A DNA stretch of 64,000 nt from Rhodococcus antarcticus. GTDB taxonomy: Bacteria; Actinomycetota; Actinomycetes; Mycobacteriales; Mycobacteriaceae. The notes beneath the pieces are model-generated. The model searched no databases, was not told the origin of the DNA, and was given only the letters and a program-made list of their open reading frames with translations. This document shows positions 1-11,008 of the stretch, piece after piece. A program made the translations under genes and the position numbers. Position 1 is the first letter of the stretch. Each line of letters starts with the position of its first letter. The stretch covers positions 3,348,001 through 3,412,000 of the forward strand of contig NZ_CP110615.1 in assembly GCF_026153295.1 (NCBI RefSeq). The letters are read 5' to 3'.

Positions 1-394
1 AGTGCCCGGGGCCGACGGCCAGGGCTTCCTGGGTGGTGCCCTCCACCACGGTGAACTGGTAGTCCGAGCCGAAGGACGGCACGTAGAGCTTCGCGAAGCC
101 GGCTCCGAGGGCGACGGTGGACTGGCCGGTGCGTTCCTGGCCGACCACCGGGGTCGCGATGGTGGGGTTGTCGCCGTTCGCCCACTCCTGGTCCAGAGCT
201 GTGGTGACGTCGCTCTGCTTGCCGGCAGAGACGAGATCGGTCCAGTACAGCTCGTAGACGACGAACAGCAGCAGCACCAGACCCACGGTGATGAGCAGCT
301 CGCCGAGGCCGCGGACGCCGGTGCGCACCCGGTCCCCGCGGTGGCGGGACGGCCGGGGGCCGGGGGGTGGGGCGTCGTCGAGGGCGGTGCTCAC
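1..394 (-). CDS. class E sortase, N-terminal part (gene runs off the window)
   Basis: The minus strand from a GTG at 394 reads through to the window edge without a stop. The first ~30 residues are Pro/Arg-rich and cytoplasmic. One membrane segment follows (residues ~37-50, LLITVGLVLLLFVVYELYW). Then comes the start of an extracellular domain with FAKLYVPSFG, typical of class E sortases, which anchor or polymerise surface proteins by transpeptidation in high-GC actinobacteria. The catalytic His, Cys and Arg lie beyond the window and cannot be checked. The GTG overlaps the TGA of the upstream DUF881 gene (GTGA), which fixes the start and implies translational coupling. The same neighbour set, close to trpG-pknB, is common in related genomes. 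Confidence 0.8.
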   Translation of the reverse strand, partial: MSTALDDAPPPGPRPSRHRGDRVRTGVRGLGELLITVGLVLLLFVVYELYWTDLVSAGKQSDVTTALDQEWANGDNPTIATPVVGQERTGQSTVALGAGFAKLYVPSFGSDYQFTVVEGTTQEALAVGPGH

Positions 395-1131
395 CGGGGG
401 ACCTCCTGGGCCTGGCTCAACCTGATCGACCCCGTGTAGGCGGGGGCGGTGATGTCATCGGCAGCGTCGACCACGTACCCGAGGCCGAACCGTGCCACGT
501 ACTGCTTGTAGATGGCCACCCCGCGCTCCGCGTCGAGCGCGTCGCGCAGCCGCCCGGGGTCACCTATGGCTGCAACGACGTAGGGCGGGCTGTAGGTGCG
601 CCCGTCGAGCAGCAGGGTGTTGCCGATGCACCGGGGGGCCGAGGTGGTCACCACGCGCTGGTCCTGGACCACCACGGCGTCCGCGCCGCCCGCCCAGAGC
701 GCGTTGAGCACGCTCTGCAGGTCCTGCTGGTGCACCACGAGGTCGTCGGGGGCAGCGCCGGCCGGGTAGCGGCCGTCCGCGTCGCGCGCCGCGTCGGTGA
801 GCGTGACGCTGATCCCAGGACCGGTGAGCGCCGTGAGCCCCGCGGCCTCGTCGAGCGCGTCCGCCCGGGCCAGGGTGGCGGCCACCTGCGCGTCGGACGA
901 GCCGGACCCCCGCTGAGCCGCGTCCACGTCCGCGACGAGCTGGGTGCGCCGGGCCTGCACGGCGTCCACCTCGCCCTGCGCCGTGCGCACCAGGTCCGAG
1001 AGCCGGGTGCTGCTGCCGGCCCGCAGCTCACCGCCCTGCGCGGTCTCGCGCGTCGCGGACAGCAGCAGCCCCGCGAGCAGGAGCACCACGGGGACGGCCA
1101 CCCGCCACCCCCGTCCAGAGGCACCGCCCAC
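391..1131 (-). CDS. DUF881 family membrane-anchored protein
   Basis: A 246-residue protein with one N-terminal membrane segment ([15 protein letters not shown], residues ~14-28), then a region rich in Ala, Asp and Gln that could form a coiled coil, then the DUF881 fold with [11 protein letters not shown] and the motif [17 protein letters not shown]. The family has no proven biochemical role. Homologues sit beside crgA and the sortase/pknB cluster (Rv0012-like) and are presumed to be envelope or division associated. The GTG at 1131 is preferred over longer alternatives because GGAGGG lies 9 bases upstream. The gene is divergent from crgA with a ~130-bp gap that must hold both promoters. It overlaps the sortase start by 4 bases. 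Confidence 0.85.
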   Translation of the reverse strand: MGGASGRGWRVAVPVVLLLAGLLLSATRETAQGGELRAGSSTRLSDLVRTAQGEVDAVQARRTQLVADVDAAQRGSGSSDAQVAATLARADALDEAAGLTALTGPGISVTLTDAARDADGRYPAGAAPDDLVVHQQDLQSVLNALWAGGADAVVVQDQRVVTTSAPRCIGNTLLLDGRTYSPPYVVAAIGDPGRLRDALDAERGVAIYKQYVARFGLGYVVDAADDITAPAYTGSIRLSQAQEVPR

Positions 1132-1262
1132 CGTCGAGGTCCCTCCGCTCGCGCACGCCTGTCGTGACGCCCACCACGGTAGCCTGTGGGCAGAAGACCA
1201 CCGTGAGGTCGGGCGTGCGCGCGTGCACCCCGCCCACCACCTCCACCCCAGCAAGGGACGAC

Positions 1263-1526
1263 ATGCCCAAGTCGAAGGTCCGCAAGAAGCCCGCGTACGC
1301 CGGAGCGGGCAACCTCCGCACGCCGCAGAAGGTCCAGGCCGGGCCGTCCAACCCCGTCTACGTCGCCGTCATGCTCGGGCTGATGCTGCTCGGGCTCGCG
1401 TGGCTCGTCGTCAACTACCTGGCCGGGGACAAGATCCCCTTCATGGTGACGCTCGGCGCGTGGAACTTCCTCATCGGCTTCAGCCTGATGGTCGTCGGGC
1501 TGCTGATGACCATGCGGTGGCGCTGA
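1263..1526 (+). CDS. crgA: cell division protein CrgA
   Basis: An 87-residue protein starting MPKSKVRKK, the conserved basic N-terminus of CrgA. A short cytoplasmic stretch is followed by two membrane helices (residues ~32-53 and ~63-83) and a very short tail ending MRWR. CrgA is a small integral membrane protein of actinobacterial division and growth. In mycobacteria it is known to contact FtsZ, FtsQ, FtsI and CwsA at the septum. The ATG at 1263 is chosen because the family begins at this MPKSK motif; upstream in-frame codons encode no conserved sequence. It is divergent from the DUF881 gene and sits close to cwsA, its known partner. Confidence 0.95.
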   Translation: MPKSKVRKKPAYAGAGNLRTPQKVQAGPSNPVYVAVMLGLMLLGLAWLVVNYLAGDKIPFMVTLGAWNFLIGFSLMVVGLLMTMRWR

Positions 1527-1652
1527 CCGCGGACCACCGACCGTCACCAGGGCACGGCCGACGCGTCGCAGCTGGGGCTCATGACACGGGTGTGATTCAT
1601 CCCCAGTGTGGACAGGTCCTGCGGATGGGTCCGCCGCGCACGGGTCACCCCG

Positions 1653-2096
1653 GTGGATGAGCCCGGGCCCGCAGTCGCGAGCTGGTCCACGAAGCCTGCG
1701 GCGGTCGCGGCCGCCGGCGGCGGTGCGGTGGCGTTCCTCGCGCTCGCCCTGCTCTCCGGGGACGCCGCCGGGAGGTTGCTGCTCGGTCTCGCCGTGCTGG
1801 GGCTCGCGGTGGCGACCGTCCTCGGGGCACGGCTGCGTCCGCGGCTGTCCGTCGACGTCCACGGGTTGACCGTGCGAGGGGTCACCGGCACCCTGCGGCT
1901 GACCTGGTCCGAGGTGGAGCAGGTGGAGGTGGTGCGCACGCGGCGGCTCGGTCGGGAGGTTCCCGTGCTGGAGATCAGCCCGCGCGACACCGAGCAGCGG
2001 GTCGGCGCGCTCGTGGTGCTCACCCGCCTCGATCTCGGCGCGGAGCCGCAGGACGTCCACGACAGGCTGCTCGCCGTCCGGATGGGACAGCTCTAG
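1653..2096 (+). CDS. PH domain-containing membrane protein
   Basis: About 147 residues. Two hydrophobic stretches (residues ~13-30 and ~35-52) precede a soluble C-terminal half with the pattern of the bacterial PH (bPH) domain: LRPRLSVDVHGLTVRG, then LTWSEVEQVEVV. Position and domain match the Rv0010c-type protein found between crgA and the rhomboid/ppiA pair in mycobacteria. Function is unknown; a membrane-proximal scaffold is a guess. The GTG at 1653 begins VDEPGPAVAS; an in-frame GTG at 1608 would add 15 residues with no conserved content. It is convergent with the rhomboid gene, 20 bases away. Confidence 0.75.
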   Translation: MDEPGPAVASWSTKPAAVAAAGGGAVAFLALALLSGDAAGRLLLGLAVLGLAVATVLGARLRPRLSVDVHGLTVRGVTGTLRLTWSEVEQVEVVRTRRLGREVPVLEISPRDTEQRVGALVVLTRLDLGAEPQDVHDRLLAVRMGQL

Positions 2097-2116
2097 CCGG
2101 CGCCTCCCGGGGCGTC

Positions 2117-3076
2117 CTACAGGCCGTACTCGGTCCGCAGCTGCACCACGCGCAGCACCACGGCCACCAGCAGCACCACGGCGAGGGCGACGAGCCCGGC
2201 CACCTGGATCCGCGTCCGCCCGGCCCCGGCGGGGGCGTACAGCAGCACCCCACCCGCCACGGCCCCGGCCACGAGACCGCCGAGGTGGCCGAACAGCGAG
2301 ATCCCGGGGACGGTGACGCTGATGACGACGTTGATCCCGATGACCGTGAACACCGGGACCAGGCTCCGACGCAGCTTCAGCAGCACCACCGCCAGGCCAC
2401 CCATCAGCCCGAAGACCGCACCCGAGGCACCCACCGTCGCGCTCACGGGGTTCTCGAACAGCATCACGCTGGTGGATCCGCCGAGCAGCGAGACGGCGTA
2501 GAGCGCCCCGTACCGCCAGCGGCCCAGGACCATCTCCAGCTCGCGGCCCAGCACGTACAGGGCGTACATGTTCAGGGCCAGGTGGAGCAGTCCGTAGTGC
2601 AGGAACGCGCTGACGACGAGCCGTCCGTAGCCGCCCTCGGCCACCCCCACCGGCCACAGCGAGAACAGGCCGAAGAAGTCGGAGTCGCTGTTGGTCATCA
2701 CGCTGCGCGCGAGGACGGCGGTGAGCAGGTACAGGGCGACGCTGACGCCCAGCAGGGCGTAGGTGACCACCGGGGTGGACTGCTGCACCCGGGCACCGGC
2801 CACCGTGGCGGCCGAGCGCACCTCCTTCTGCCCCTCGGAGACGCACACCACGCACTGGAAGCCGACCGCGGCCTCGCGCAGGCACTCAGGACAGGCCGGG
2901 CGCCCGCAGCGGGCGCAGCGCAGCCCGGTGGACCGCTCCGGGTGCCGGAAGCAGGTGGTCGGCCCGGAGGAGAACCCCCCGGCCGGGGGGCCGTGGGGCG
3001 GCGGCGACCCCGGCCGGGGCGGCGCCCAGCCCTGGTCGTGCGGACCGGGGGGTGGGCCCCAACCGGGGGTGCTCAT
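2117..3076 (-). CDS. rhomboid family intramembrane serine protease
   Basis: A 319-residue protein. The Pro/Gly-rich cytoplasmic N-terminus leads into a B-box-like zinc-binding module (residues ~42-78) with paired cysteines in CARCGRPACPEC and CVVC, preceded by CFRHPE. Six to seven membrane helices follow. The catalytic Ser is in GASGAVFG (about residue 217) and the catalytic His in GHLGG (about 262), the expected Ser-His dyad. ALNMYALYVLGRELE is the usual loop-1/TM2 region. Rhomboids cleave single-pass membrane proteins; substrates cannot be inferred here. The ATG at 3076 is the first codon in register with the conserved zinc-finger form. It lies 31 bases downstream of ppiA in the same direction and is probably co-transcribed. 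Confidence 0.9.
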   Translation of the reverse strand: MSTPGWGPPPGPHDQGWAPPRPGSPPPHGPPAGGFSSGPTTCFRHPERSTGLRCARCGRPACPECLREAAVGFQCVVCVSEGQKEVRSAATVAGARVQQSTPVVTYALLGVSVALYLLTAVLARSVMTNSDSDFFGLFSLWPVGVAEGGYGRLVVSAFLHYGLLHLALNMYALYVLGRELEMVLGRWRYGALYAVSLLGGSTSVMLFENPVSATVGASGAVFGLMGGLAVVLLKLRRSLVPVFTVIGINVVISVTVPGISLFGHLGGLVAGAVAGGVLLYAPAGAGRTRIQVAGLVALAVVLLVAVVLRVVQLRTEYGL

Positions 3077-3107
3077 CGCTGCGGGGTGTCCTCGGGGTGG
3101 CGCGGGG

Positions 3108-3659
3108 TCAGGCCTGCTCGACGGAGATCCGCTCGATGACCACGGGCTCGACCGGACGGTCGGAGCGGTCCACCGAGGTGGTGCCGATGGCGTCCACGAC
3201 GGCCTTCGACTCCGCGTCGGCCACCTCGCCGAAGATCGTGTGCTTGCGGTTGAGGTGCGGGGTCTTGGCGGTGGTGATGAAGAACTGCGACCCGTTGGTG
3301 CCGGGCCCGGCGTTGGCCATGGCCAGCAGGTACACCCGGTCGAACTGCAGCTCGGGGTGGAACTCGTCGGCGAAGCGGTAGCCGGGGCCGCCACGGCCGG
3401 TGCCCGTGGGGTCGCCGCCCTGGACCATGAATCCGTCGATGACGCGGTGGAAGACGGAACCGTCGTAGAACGGGCCCGACGTGCCGCCGGAGGCGTTGGT
3501 GTCCGAGTACTCCTTGGTGCCGTCGGCCAGGCCGACGAAGTTCGCGACCGTCTTGGGCGCGTGGTCGCCGAACAGCGCGATGCGGATGTCGCCACGGTTG
3601 GTGTGCAGCGTGGCGGTCGCGGTGGCCGGGGCTGAGGTGTCGCTCGCGGGTGAAGTCAC
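3108..3659 (-). CDS. ppiA: peptidyl-prolyl cis-trans isomerase, cyclophilin type
   Basis: A 183-residue single-domain cyclophilin. Recognisable blocks are FHRVIDGFMVQGGDPTGTG with the catalytic Arg, GTNGSQFFITT, and HTIFGEV. It catalyses proline isomerisation during protein folding. No signal peptide is present, so the protein is cytosolic. The GTG at 3659 is chosen; an ATG nine bases further upstream (3668) is an equal alternative. A longer frame continues upstream but lacks family similarity. The gene belongs to the conserved ppiA-rhomboid pair near the gyrase genes and is divergent from cwsA. Confidence 0.93.
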   Translation of the reverse strand: MTSPASDTSAPATATATLHTNRGDIRIALFGDHAPKTVANFVGLADGTKEYSDTNASGGTSGPFYDGSVFHRVIDGFMVQGGDPTGTGRGGPGYRFADEFHPELQFDRVYLLAMANAGPGTNGSQFFITTAKTPHLNRKHTIFGEVADAESKAVVDAIGTTSVDRSDRPVEPVVIERISVEQA

Positions 3660-3794
3660 GCACCCCATCCTGCCACTGCCCCCGGGTCGGTGCCGCGGGC
3701 CCGCCGTCCGGCACCCGGTGCTGCGGGTGGCGCCGACGGGCAGGATGGGGGCCGACGGGTGGTCGCCGGGCGCCCGCGGAGCACGGGGAGCGCG

Positions 3795-4310
3795 ATGAAC
3801 GAGGTGACGGTGCTGTCCACCGCCGGGGAGCTCACGGGGCGGGTGGTCGGCCACGGGGTGGTCCTGGCTCGGCGCGGGGTGGTGGCCGGCACGCGGACGG
3901 CCACCACGCTGGGGGTGCTGGCGGGGCGGGCGACCTCGCGGGCCGCCGCGGACGCGGTGCGCGCGCGGCACCGGGTGGTCGAGCGGGCTGGGGAGCTGTC
4001 CCTGCCGAGCCCGGACGCGGTGCGCCGCGACCTCGCCGCCACCATCGCGCCCCGCCGGCGGCGGCGCTGGCCGTGGGTGGTGCTGGTTCTCGGCGCGCTC
4101 GCCGGCGGCGCGGTGGTGGTGGCCTCCCGACGGTCGGTGGCACCGCCGCCCGCCCCCGCCCCGCCCCGGGTCGAGGACGTGGCTCCCGCCGAGCCCAGAA
4201 CCGCCGAGCCCGGCACCACCGAGCCCGGCACCACCGAGCCCGCGGCGGCCGAGCCCGCGGCGGCCGAGCCCGCGGCGGCCGACCCGGCAGTCACAGACCC
4301 AGGGCGCTGA
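3795..4310 (+). CDS. cwsA: cell wall synthesis protein CwsA-like
   Basis: A 171-residue protein with a helical Ala/Arg/Val-rich cytoplasmic domain (residues 1-90), a basic stop (RRRRR), one membrane helix (residues ~97-112, WVVLVLGALAGGAVVVAS) and a Pro/Glu/Ala-rich extracytoplasmic tail. Sequence identity to CwsA is modest. The identification rests on the RRRRRW-helix-GGAV pattern followed by a Pro-rich tail, and on location between tRNA-Ala and ppiA on the strand opposite gyrA, exactly as for Rv0008c. CwsA is known to interact with CrgA and Wag31 and to affect cell shape. The tail holds a 15-bp in-frame repeat. Its 3' end overlaps the convergent DUF2020 gene by 20 bases. GGGGAG precedes the ATG. 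Confidence 0.75.
   Translation: MNEVTVLSTAGELTGRVVGHGVVLARRGVVAGTRTATTLGVLAGRATSRAAADAVRARHRVVERAGELSLPSPDAVRRDLAATIAPRRRRRWPWVVLVLGALAGGAVVVASRRSVAPPPAPAPPRVEDVAPAEPRTAEPGTTEPGTTEPAAAEPAAAEPAAADPAVTDPGR
4206..4280 (+). repeat. 15-bp in-frame minisatellite in cwsA
   Basis: Five consecutive 15-bp units: two of GAGCCCGGCACCACC, then three of GAGCCCGCGGCGGCC. They encode EPGTT twice and EPAAA three times in the extracytoplasmic tail. Unit loss or gain would keep the frame. Confidence 0.9.
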
Positions 4311-4872
4311 TCACCTGCTCGGTGACGCGCCGGGCCTTGACCGACTGCTCCTGGTTGCTGGTGACCACCACGGCCACCGCACCCTTCGCCACGGCGTAGA
4401 CGGCGCCGCCGGGACCACCGCTGCTGCCCCCGGTCCACCCGGCCGGCTGGTCGGCGGGATTGGTGGTGGCCACCGGCGCCGCCCGGTCCACGGCGGCGGT
4501 GGCGAGCTCGGCGCTGGGGGCGGCGTAGACCCACACGCTGAGCTGCGGGCTGCCGTCCCCGCGGGCGAAGAAGCAGGCGGGGGGGTCCTGCGTGGGGTCG
4601 AGCTTGACCCCGTAGACCTTCTCGCCGTTGAACGCCGAGACGTCGTCCGCGGAGAGGTAGGGACAGTTGCCCGCCGTCTGCGCGGTCGGCACCGCCGGCA
4701 GCGCAGCCGCGGGGGCGGGGGCCGGTGCCGCGGTGGACGGTTCCGTGGACGGCCTGGGCGCCGTCGTGGTGACCGGGGAGGTCGTGACCGCTGCGGCGGG
4801 CTGCCCGCCGCCGCTGCACCCCGCGAGCAGGACGGCGGTCGCGGCCAGTGCGGCAGCGGGGGCGGTGCGCAT
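4291..4872 (-). CDS. DUF2020 domain lipoprotein
   Basis: A 193-residue precursor with a lipoprotein signal (MRTAPAAALAATAVLLAGC; lipobox LAGC, Cys ~19), a Thr/Pro/Ala linker to ~residue 65, then a compact domain. CPYLSADDV, PPACFFARGDG, a TTNPADQPAGWTGG block and AVVVTSNQEQSVKA match the DUF2020 family of actinobacterial secreted proteins, whose function is unknown. Two conserved Cys, in CPYL and ACFF, could form a disulfide. The ATG at 4872 is fixed by the signal peptide; a longer in-frame frame runs into tRNA-Ala and is not coding. The gene is convergent with cwsA and shares 20 bases with it, so their transcripts overlap at the 3' ends. Confidence 0.85.
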   Translation of the reverse strand: MRTAPAAALAATAVLLAGCSGGGQPAAAVTTSPVTTTAPRPSTEPSTAAPAPAPAAALPAVPTAQTAGNCPYLSADDVSAFNGEKVYGVKLDPTQDPPACFFARGDGSPQLSVWVYAAPSAELATAAVDRAAPVATTNPADQPAGWTGGSSGGPGGAVYAVAKGAVAVVVTSNQEQSVKARRVTEQVISALGL

Positions 4873-4982
4873 GCGCCCACGGTAGCGGCCAGACGTCCCC
4901 CGGACTCGTGGACGCCGGGGCGGGGTTCGTCCTGACGCCACGGCCGTCCTCGGGGCTGCGGGAGACCGCGCCGGTCGACCGG

Positions 4983-5055
4983 TGGAGACGAGGGGAATCG
5001 AACCCCTAACCCCTGCCTTGCAAAGGCAGTGCTCTGCCAATTGAGCTACGTCCCC
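4983..5055 (-). tRNA. tRNA-Ala (TGC)
   Basis: The minus strand folds as a 73-nt cloverleaf beginning GGGGACGTAGCTC and ending with a GGTTCGATTCC T-arm, acceptor CGTCTCC and discriminator A. The anticodon loop CTTTGCAAG gives TGC, alanine. CCA is not encoded. It lies 12 bp from the DLW-39 stop. Confidence 0.97.
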
Positions 5056-5067
5056 TGGGGTGCTGAC

Positions 5068-5211
5068 TCAGGAGGGTGGTGCCGCCGAGCGCGAGGGAGC
5101 GGCGGGGGCGGTGGCCTCGTGCCAGAGGTCGGCCTCGTCCCGGCCGCCCCGGCGCCGGGAGATGCTGAACGCTGCACCCGCTGCGGCGACGAGGACGAGG
5201 AGGATCTTCAT
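5068..5211 (-). CDS. DLW-39 family protein
   Basis: A 47-residue protein: a hydrophobic N-terminal segment (MKILLVLVAAAGAAFSI), basic SRRRGGR, then EADLWHEAT containing the Asp-Leu-Trp signature of the DLW-39 family. A short Ser/Pro/Ala tail follows. Family members are tiny actinobacterial proteins of unknown function, often next to the tRNA-Ile/tRNA-Ala pair downstream of gyrA. The ATG at 5211 is preceded by GAGGAGGAG. It lies between two tRNA genes on the same strand, so it may be part of the same transcript. Confidence 0.85.
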   Translation of the reverse strand: MKILLVLVAAAGAAFSISRRRGGRDEADLWHEATAPAAPSRSAAPPS

Positions 5212-5244
5212 GATCGAAGCTCCTCCTCGTCTCGCCGTTCGACG

Positions 5245-5318
5245 TGGGCCTAGGTGGACTTGAACCACCGGCCTCTTCCTTATCAGGGAAGCGCTCTAAC
5301 CGTCTGAGCTATAGGCCC
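5245..5318 (-). tRNA. tRNA-Ile (GAT)
   Basis: A 74-nt cloverleaf on the minus strand starting GGGCCTATAGCTCAG and ending with the GGTTCAAGTCC T-arm and acceptor TAGGCCC plus A. Anticodon loop CTGATAA gives GAT, isoleucine. The Ile-Ala order downstream of gyrA is typical of mycobacteria and relatives. Confidence 0.97.
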
Positions 5319-5381
5319 GGGTGCGATCGCTGAGGTTACCCGACCGCGGGGCGCAGACGAAAACGCGCGCCCCGCGGTCCG

Positions 5382-6158
5382 TCAGTCGCGCTCGGTCAGG
5401 GTGACCTCGACGCCACCGGCGAGGTCGGCCGAGAGGTTGTAGACGAACGAGCTGAGGGTCGCCAGCGCGGTGAACAGCACGACGTTGACGAGCCCGATCA
5501 CCGCGGCCACGCCGAAGACCCGACCCGGTCCGATGAGGGCGCCCCCGCCGCCAGCGGGGTCGCTCACCGTCACGAAGTCGGTGAACGTCTTGTTGATGCT
5601 GCTCCACACGCCCATGCCGTCGAGGACGAGGTAGAGCACGCCCACTGCGATCATCCACACCAGGAACAGTGCCACCGAGAGCACCAGCGAGATCTTCAGC
5701 GCCGACCACGGGTCGATGTGCTTGACCTGCAGCGCCGCCCTGCGCGGGCCACGCCCCGACGTCCGGGGGGTCGGGGTGCTGGGACGGGCGTCGGTCCGCG
5801 GGCTCCGTGGGCCGTCCGTGCTGGTCCGGCGCGCGGCGGACAGGTCCGGCATGTCCGTCGGCACGTCTGCGCGGCGGATCTGGCTGGTGGGGGCGTCGAC
5901 GACGGCGGTGGTCCGGAGCGGCCCGTCGCCCCGCTCCGGCCGGCTGCTGCCCGACCGGGTGCTGTCGGTCCGGGTGCTGTCGGTCCGGGTGCTGTCGGTC
6001 CGGGTGCTGTCGGTCCGGGTGCTGTCGGTGCCGGCCGAGCCCGCGGGCACCTGGGCGCCACCCTTGCCCTGGCTGCCGGCGGCACTGCCCCGCTGCCACG
6101 GGGGCGGACTGCCGGCCGAGCTGTCGTCGCGGCGGCCGGGCTCGGACGGAGTGGTCAT
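5382..6158 (-). CDS. DUF3566 domain membrane protein (gyrA-linked)
   Basis: 258 residues. The first ~145 are disordered, Ser/Thr/Arg/Pro-rich, and include five TDSTR repeats (residues ~43-67). The C-terminal DUF3566 region has the conserved opening [14 protein letters not shown], one helix at ~153-175, an extracellular loop with [12 protein letters not shown], and a second helix at ~215-238. Rv0007 is the mycobacterial counterpart; function is unknown. The ATG overlaps the gyrA stop (ATGA), so the protein is translationally coupled to gyrase. The C-terminal VEVTLTERD is close to the family's usual end. Confidence 0.88.
   Translation of the reverse strand: MTTPSEPGRRDDSSAGSPPPWQRGSAAGSQGKGGAQVPAGSAGTDSTRTDSTRTDSTRTDSTRTDSTRSGSSRPERGDGPLRTTAVVDAPTSQIRRADVPTDMPDLSAARRTSTDGPRSPRTDARPSTPTPRTSGRGPRRAALQVKHIDPWSALKISLVLSVALFLVWMIAVGVLYLVLDGMGVWSSINKTFTDFVTVSDPAGGGGALIGPGRVFGVAAVIGLVNVVLFTALATLSSFVYNLSADLAGGVEVTLTERD
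5956..6030 (-). repeat. 15-bp in-frame minisatellite (TDSTR x5)
   Basis: Five head-to-tail 15-bp units (plus-strand CGGGTGCTGTCGGTC; the last unit differs in its final base). They encode five TDSTR copies in the disordered N-terminus of the DUF3566 protein. Near-identity at DNA level points to recent slippage. Confidence 0.95.
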
Positions 6159-8737
6159 GACTGCTCCTCAGGGGTGGGCTCGACATCGGTCGGTGCGCCC
6201 GGGTCCAGCTCGGTCGCGGGGTCGCCGGGCTCACCGGACTCGTCGGCGTTGCGGGCGATGGCGATGAGGGTGTCGCCCTCTCCGAGGTTCATCAGGCGCA
6301 CCCCCTTCGTCTGCCGACCCGCCTTGCGCACCGACTTGGCGGTGGTGCGGATGACCCCACCACCGGACGTGATGGCGTACAGCTCGTCGTCGATGTCGGC
6401 GATCAGCGCTCCGACCAGCGTGCCACGGCGCCGGTCGTACTGGATGGTGAGCACGCCCTTGCCCCCACGGCCCTGCACCGGGTAGTCCTCCATGGCGGTG
6501 CGCTTGGCGAAGCCGCCGGCCGTCGCGACCAGCAGGAACATGCCGTCCTTGACGACGTTCAGGCTGAGCAGTGCGTCCTCGCCGTTGAAGCGCATGCCGA
6601 GCACGCCCGAGGTGGCCCGTCCCATCGGGCGCAGCACCTCGTCGGTGGCCGAGAACCGGATCGACTGGCCACCGGCGGAGACCAGCAGCAGGTCGTCGTC
6701 GGCCGAGCAGAGCACCGCGCCGATCAGCTCGTCCTCCTCGCGGAGGTTGATCGCGATGACACCGCCCTGGCGCGGGGAGTCGAAGTCCGTCAGCCGTGAC
6801 TTCTTGACCAGGCCGCCCTTGGTCGCCAGCACCAGGTAGGGCATCACCTCGTAGTTCTTGATCTGGATGACCTGGGCGATGCGCTCGTCGGGCTGGAAGG
6901 CGAGCAGGTTCGCCACGTGCTGGCCGCGGGCGGTGCGGTTGGCCTCCGGCAGCTCGTAGGCCTTGGCGCGGTACACCCGTCCCTTGGTGGTGAAGAACAG
7001 GATCCAGTCGTGGGTGGAGCAGACGAAGAAGCGGCTGACGATGTCGTCCTGCTTCAGCCCGGCACCCTGCACACCCTTGCCGCCGCGCTTCTGCGACCGG
7101 TACAGGTCGGTGCGGGTGCGCTTGGCGTAGCCGGTCTCGGTGATGGTGACCACCACGTCCTCGCGGGCGATGAGGTCCTCCATGGACACGTCGCCGTCGG
7201 CGGGAATGATCCGGCTGCGGCGCTCGTCGCCGAACTTGTCCACGATCTCGGTGAGCTCGTCGCGGACGATGGCCCGCTGGCGCTCGGGCTTGGCCAGGAT
7301 GTCCTCGAGGTCTGCGATCTCGACCTCGATCTCGGCCAGCTCGTCGATGATCCGCTGGCGCTCCAGCGCCGCCAGCCGGCGCAGCTGCATGTCCAGGATG
7401 GCCTGGGCCTGCAGCTCGTCGACCTCGAGCAGCTCCATCAGACCGGTGCGGGCAACCTCGGCCGAGGCGGAGGCCCGGATGAGGGCGATGACCTCGTCGA
7501 GCGCGTCGAGCGCCTTGACCAGCCCGCGCAGGATGTGGGCCCGCTCCTCGGCCTTGCGCAGCCGGTAGCGGGTGCGCCGGACGATGACGTCGAGCTGGTG
7601 GGTGATGTACAGCCGGATCATCTTGTCCAGCCGCAGGGTCCGCGGCACCCCGTCGACGATGGACAGGTTGTTCACCCCGAAGCTGGTCTGCAGCTGGGTG
7701 TGCTTGTAGAGGTTGGCCAGCACCACCTTGGCCACCGCGTCGCGCTTGAGCGTGAGCACGATCCGCATGCCGCCGCGGTCGGAGGACTCGTCGTGGATGT
7801 CGGAGATGCCGGCGATCTTGCCGTCGCGCAGCTGCTCGGCGATGCTCGTGACGAGGTTGTCGGGGTTCACCTGGTACGGCAGCTCGGTGCACACCAGCGT
7901 CGTGCGCCCGCGGGCGTCCTCCTCCACCTCGACCACCCCGCGCATGCGCACCGAGCCCCGACCGGTGGTGTACGCGTCGCGGATGCCCTCGGAGCCCACG
8001 ATGAGGGCGCTCGTCGGGAAGTCCGGCCCGGTGACCCGCTCCATGCAGGCGGCCAGGGTGGCCTCGTCGTCGGCCTCGTGGTTGTCCAGCGCCCACACCA
8101 CCGCTGCGCCCACCTCGCGGAGGTTGTGCGGGGGCATGTTGGTCGCCATGCCCACGGCGATGCCGCCGGAGCCGTTGACGAGCAGGTTCGGGAAGCGGCT
8201 GGGCAGGACGTTCGGCTCAGAGGTCTTGCCGTCGTAGTTCGGGGAGAAGTCGACGGTCTCCTCGGTGATCTCGCGGAGCATCTCCATCGCGAGCGGGGTG
8301 AGCCGGCTCTCGGTGTAGCGCATGGCGGCGGCCGGGTCGTTGCCCGGGGAGCCGAAGTTGCCCTGGCCGTCGATGAGCGGGTACCGCATGGACCACGGCT
8401 GGGCCAGGCGGACCAGGGTGTCGTAGATCGAGGTGTCGCCGTGCGGGTGGTAGTTGCCCATCACCTCGCCGACGACGCGGGCGCACTTGACGTAGCTGCG
8501 GTCCGGGCGGAAGCCGCTGTCGTACATGGCGTACAGCACGCGGCGGTGCACCGGCTTGAGGCCGTCCCGCACGTCCGGCAGGGCGCGGCCGACGATGACG
8601 CTCATCGCGTAGTCGATGTAGCTGCGCTGCATCTCCTGCTGGATGTCTACGGGCTCGACGCGGTCGCGGGCCGCCCCGGAGCCACCGTCGGTGAAGCCGG
8701 GCGGCGGACCCTCGGGGGGCAGCGTGGTGTCGGTCAT
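6155..8737 (-). CDS. gyrA: DNA gyrase subunit A
   Basis: 860 residues. The breakage-reunion domain carries the active-site Tyr at ~141 (AAAMRYTE). The quinolone-resistance region reads [10 protein letters not shown] (residues 97-106), with Thr102 at the position of E. coli Ser83 and Asp106 at that of Asp87. The GyrA box QKRGGKG is present in the C-terminal beta-pinwheel. Gyrase introduces negative supercoils with GyrB using ATP. The gene follows gyrB after 74 bp and is translationally coupled to DUF3566 at its 3' end. The N-terminal extension before QRSYIDYAM (about 36 residues) is slightly long but common in this group. No intein is present. Confidence 0.99.
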   Translation of the reverse strand: MTDTTLPPEGPPPGFTDGGSGAARDRVEPVDIQQEMQRSYIDYAMSVIVGRALPDVRDGLKPVHRRVLYAMYDSGFRPDRSYVKCARVVGEVMGNYHPHGDTSIYDTLVRLAQPWSMRYPLIDGQGNFGSPGNDPAAAMRYTESRLTPLAMEMLREITEETVDFSPNYDGKTSEPNVLPSRFPNLLVNGSGGIAVGMATNMPPHNLREVGAAVVWALDNHEADDEATLAACMERVTGPDFPTSALIVGSEGIRDAYTTGRGSVRMRGVVEVEEDARGRTTLVCTELPYQVNPDNLVTSIAEQLRDGKIAGISDIHDESSDRGGMRIVLTLKRDAVAKVVLANLYKHTQLQTSFGVNNLSIVDGVPRTLRLDKMIRLYITHQLDVIVRRTRYRLRKAEERAHILRGLVKALDALDEVIALIRASASAEVARTGLMELLEVDELQAQAILDMQLRRLAALERQRIIDELAEIEVEIADLEDILAKPERQRAIVRDELTEIVDKFGDERRSRIIPADGDVSMEDLIAREDVVVTITETGYAKRTRTDLYRSQKRGGKGVQGAGLKQDDIVSRFFVCSTHDWILFFTTKGRVYRAKAYELPEANRTARGQHVANLLAFQPDERIAQVIQIKNYEVMPYLVLATKGGLVKKSRLTDFDSPRQGGVIAINLREEDELIGAVLCSADDDLLLVSAGGQSIRFSATDEVLRPMGRATSGVLGMRFNGEDALLSLNVVKDGMFLLVATAGGFAKRTAMEDYPVQGRGGKGVLTIQYDRRRGTLVGALIADIDDELYAITSGGGVIRTTAKSVRKAGRQTKGVRLMNLGEGDTLIAIARNADESGEPGDPATELDPGAPTDVEPTPEEQS

Positions 8738-8754
8738 GAGGGCCTCCGGCCGGG

Positions 8755-8796
8755 GTGTGAAGGAAAGCTCGCGTCCTGGGTCGAGAAATCACGCAC
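8755..8796 (-). repeat. 42-bp dispersed element, copy 1 (gyrB-gyrA gap)
   Basis: Fills most of the 74-bp gap between gyrB and gyrA. It matches the sequence at 57294-57335 at 35 of 42 positions, including an identical 16-bp end whose core is GAGAAATCACGCAC. Both copies lie just upstream of a minus-strand start codon. Confidence 0.75.
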
Positions 8797-8811
8797 GTGC
8801 GGCGTAGCCGC

Positions 8812-10935
<2,124 letters not shown>

Positions 10936-11008
10936 CTACAGATGGTCCGGGGCGCGGCCGGGTCGATCGGTGGGGCCGCCAGGACGGCTCAGCCCGACGA
11001 CCCGGCTC

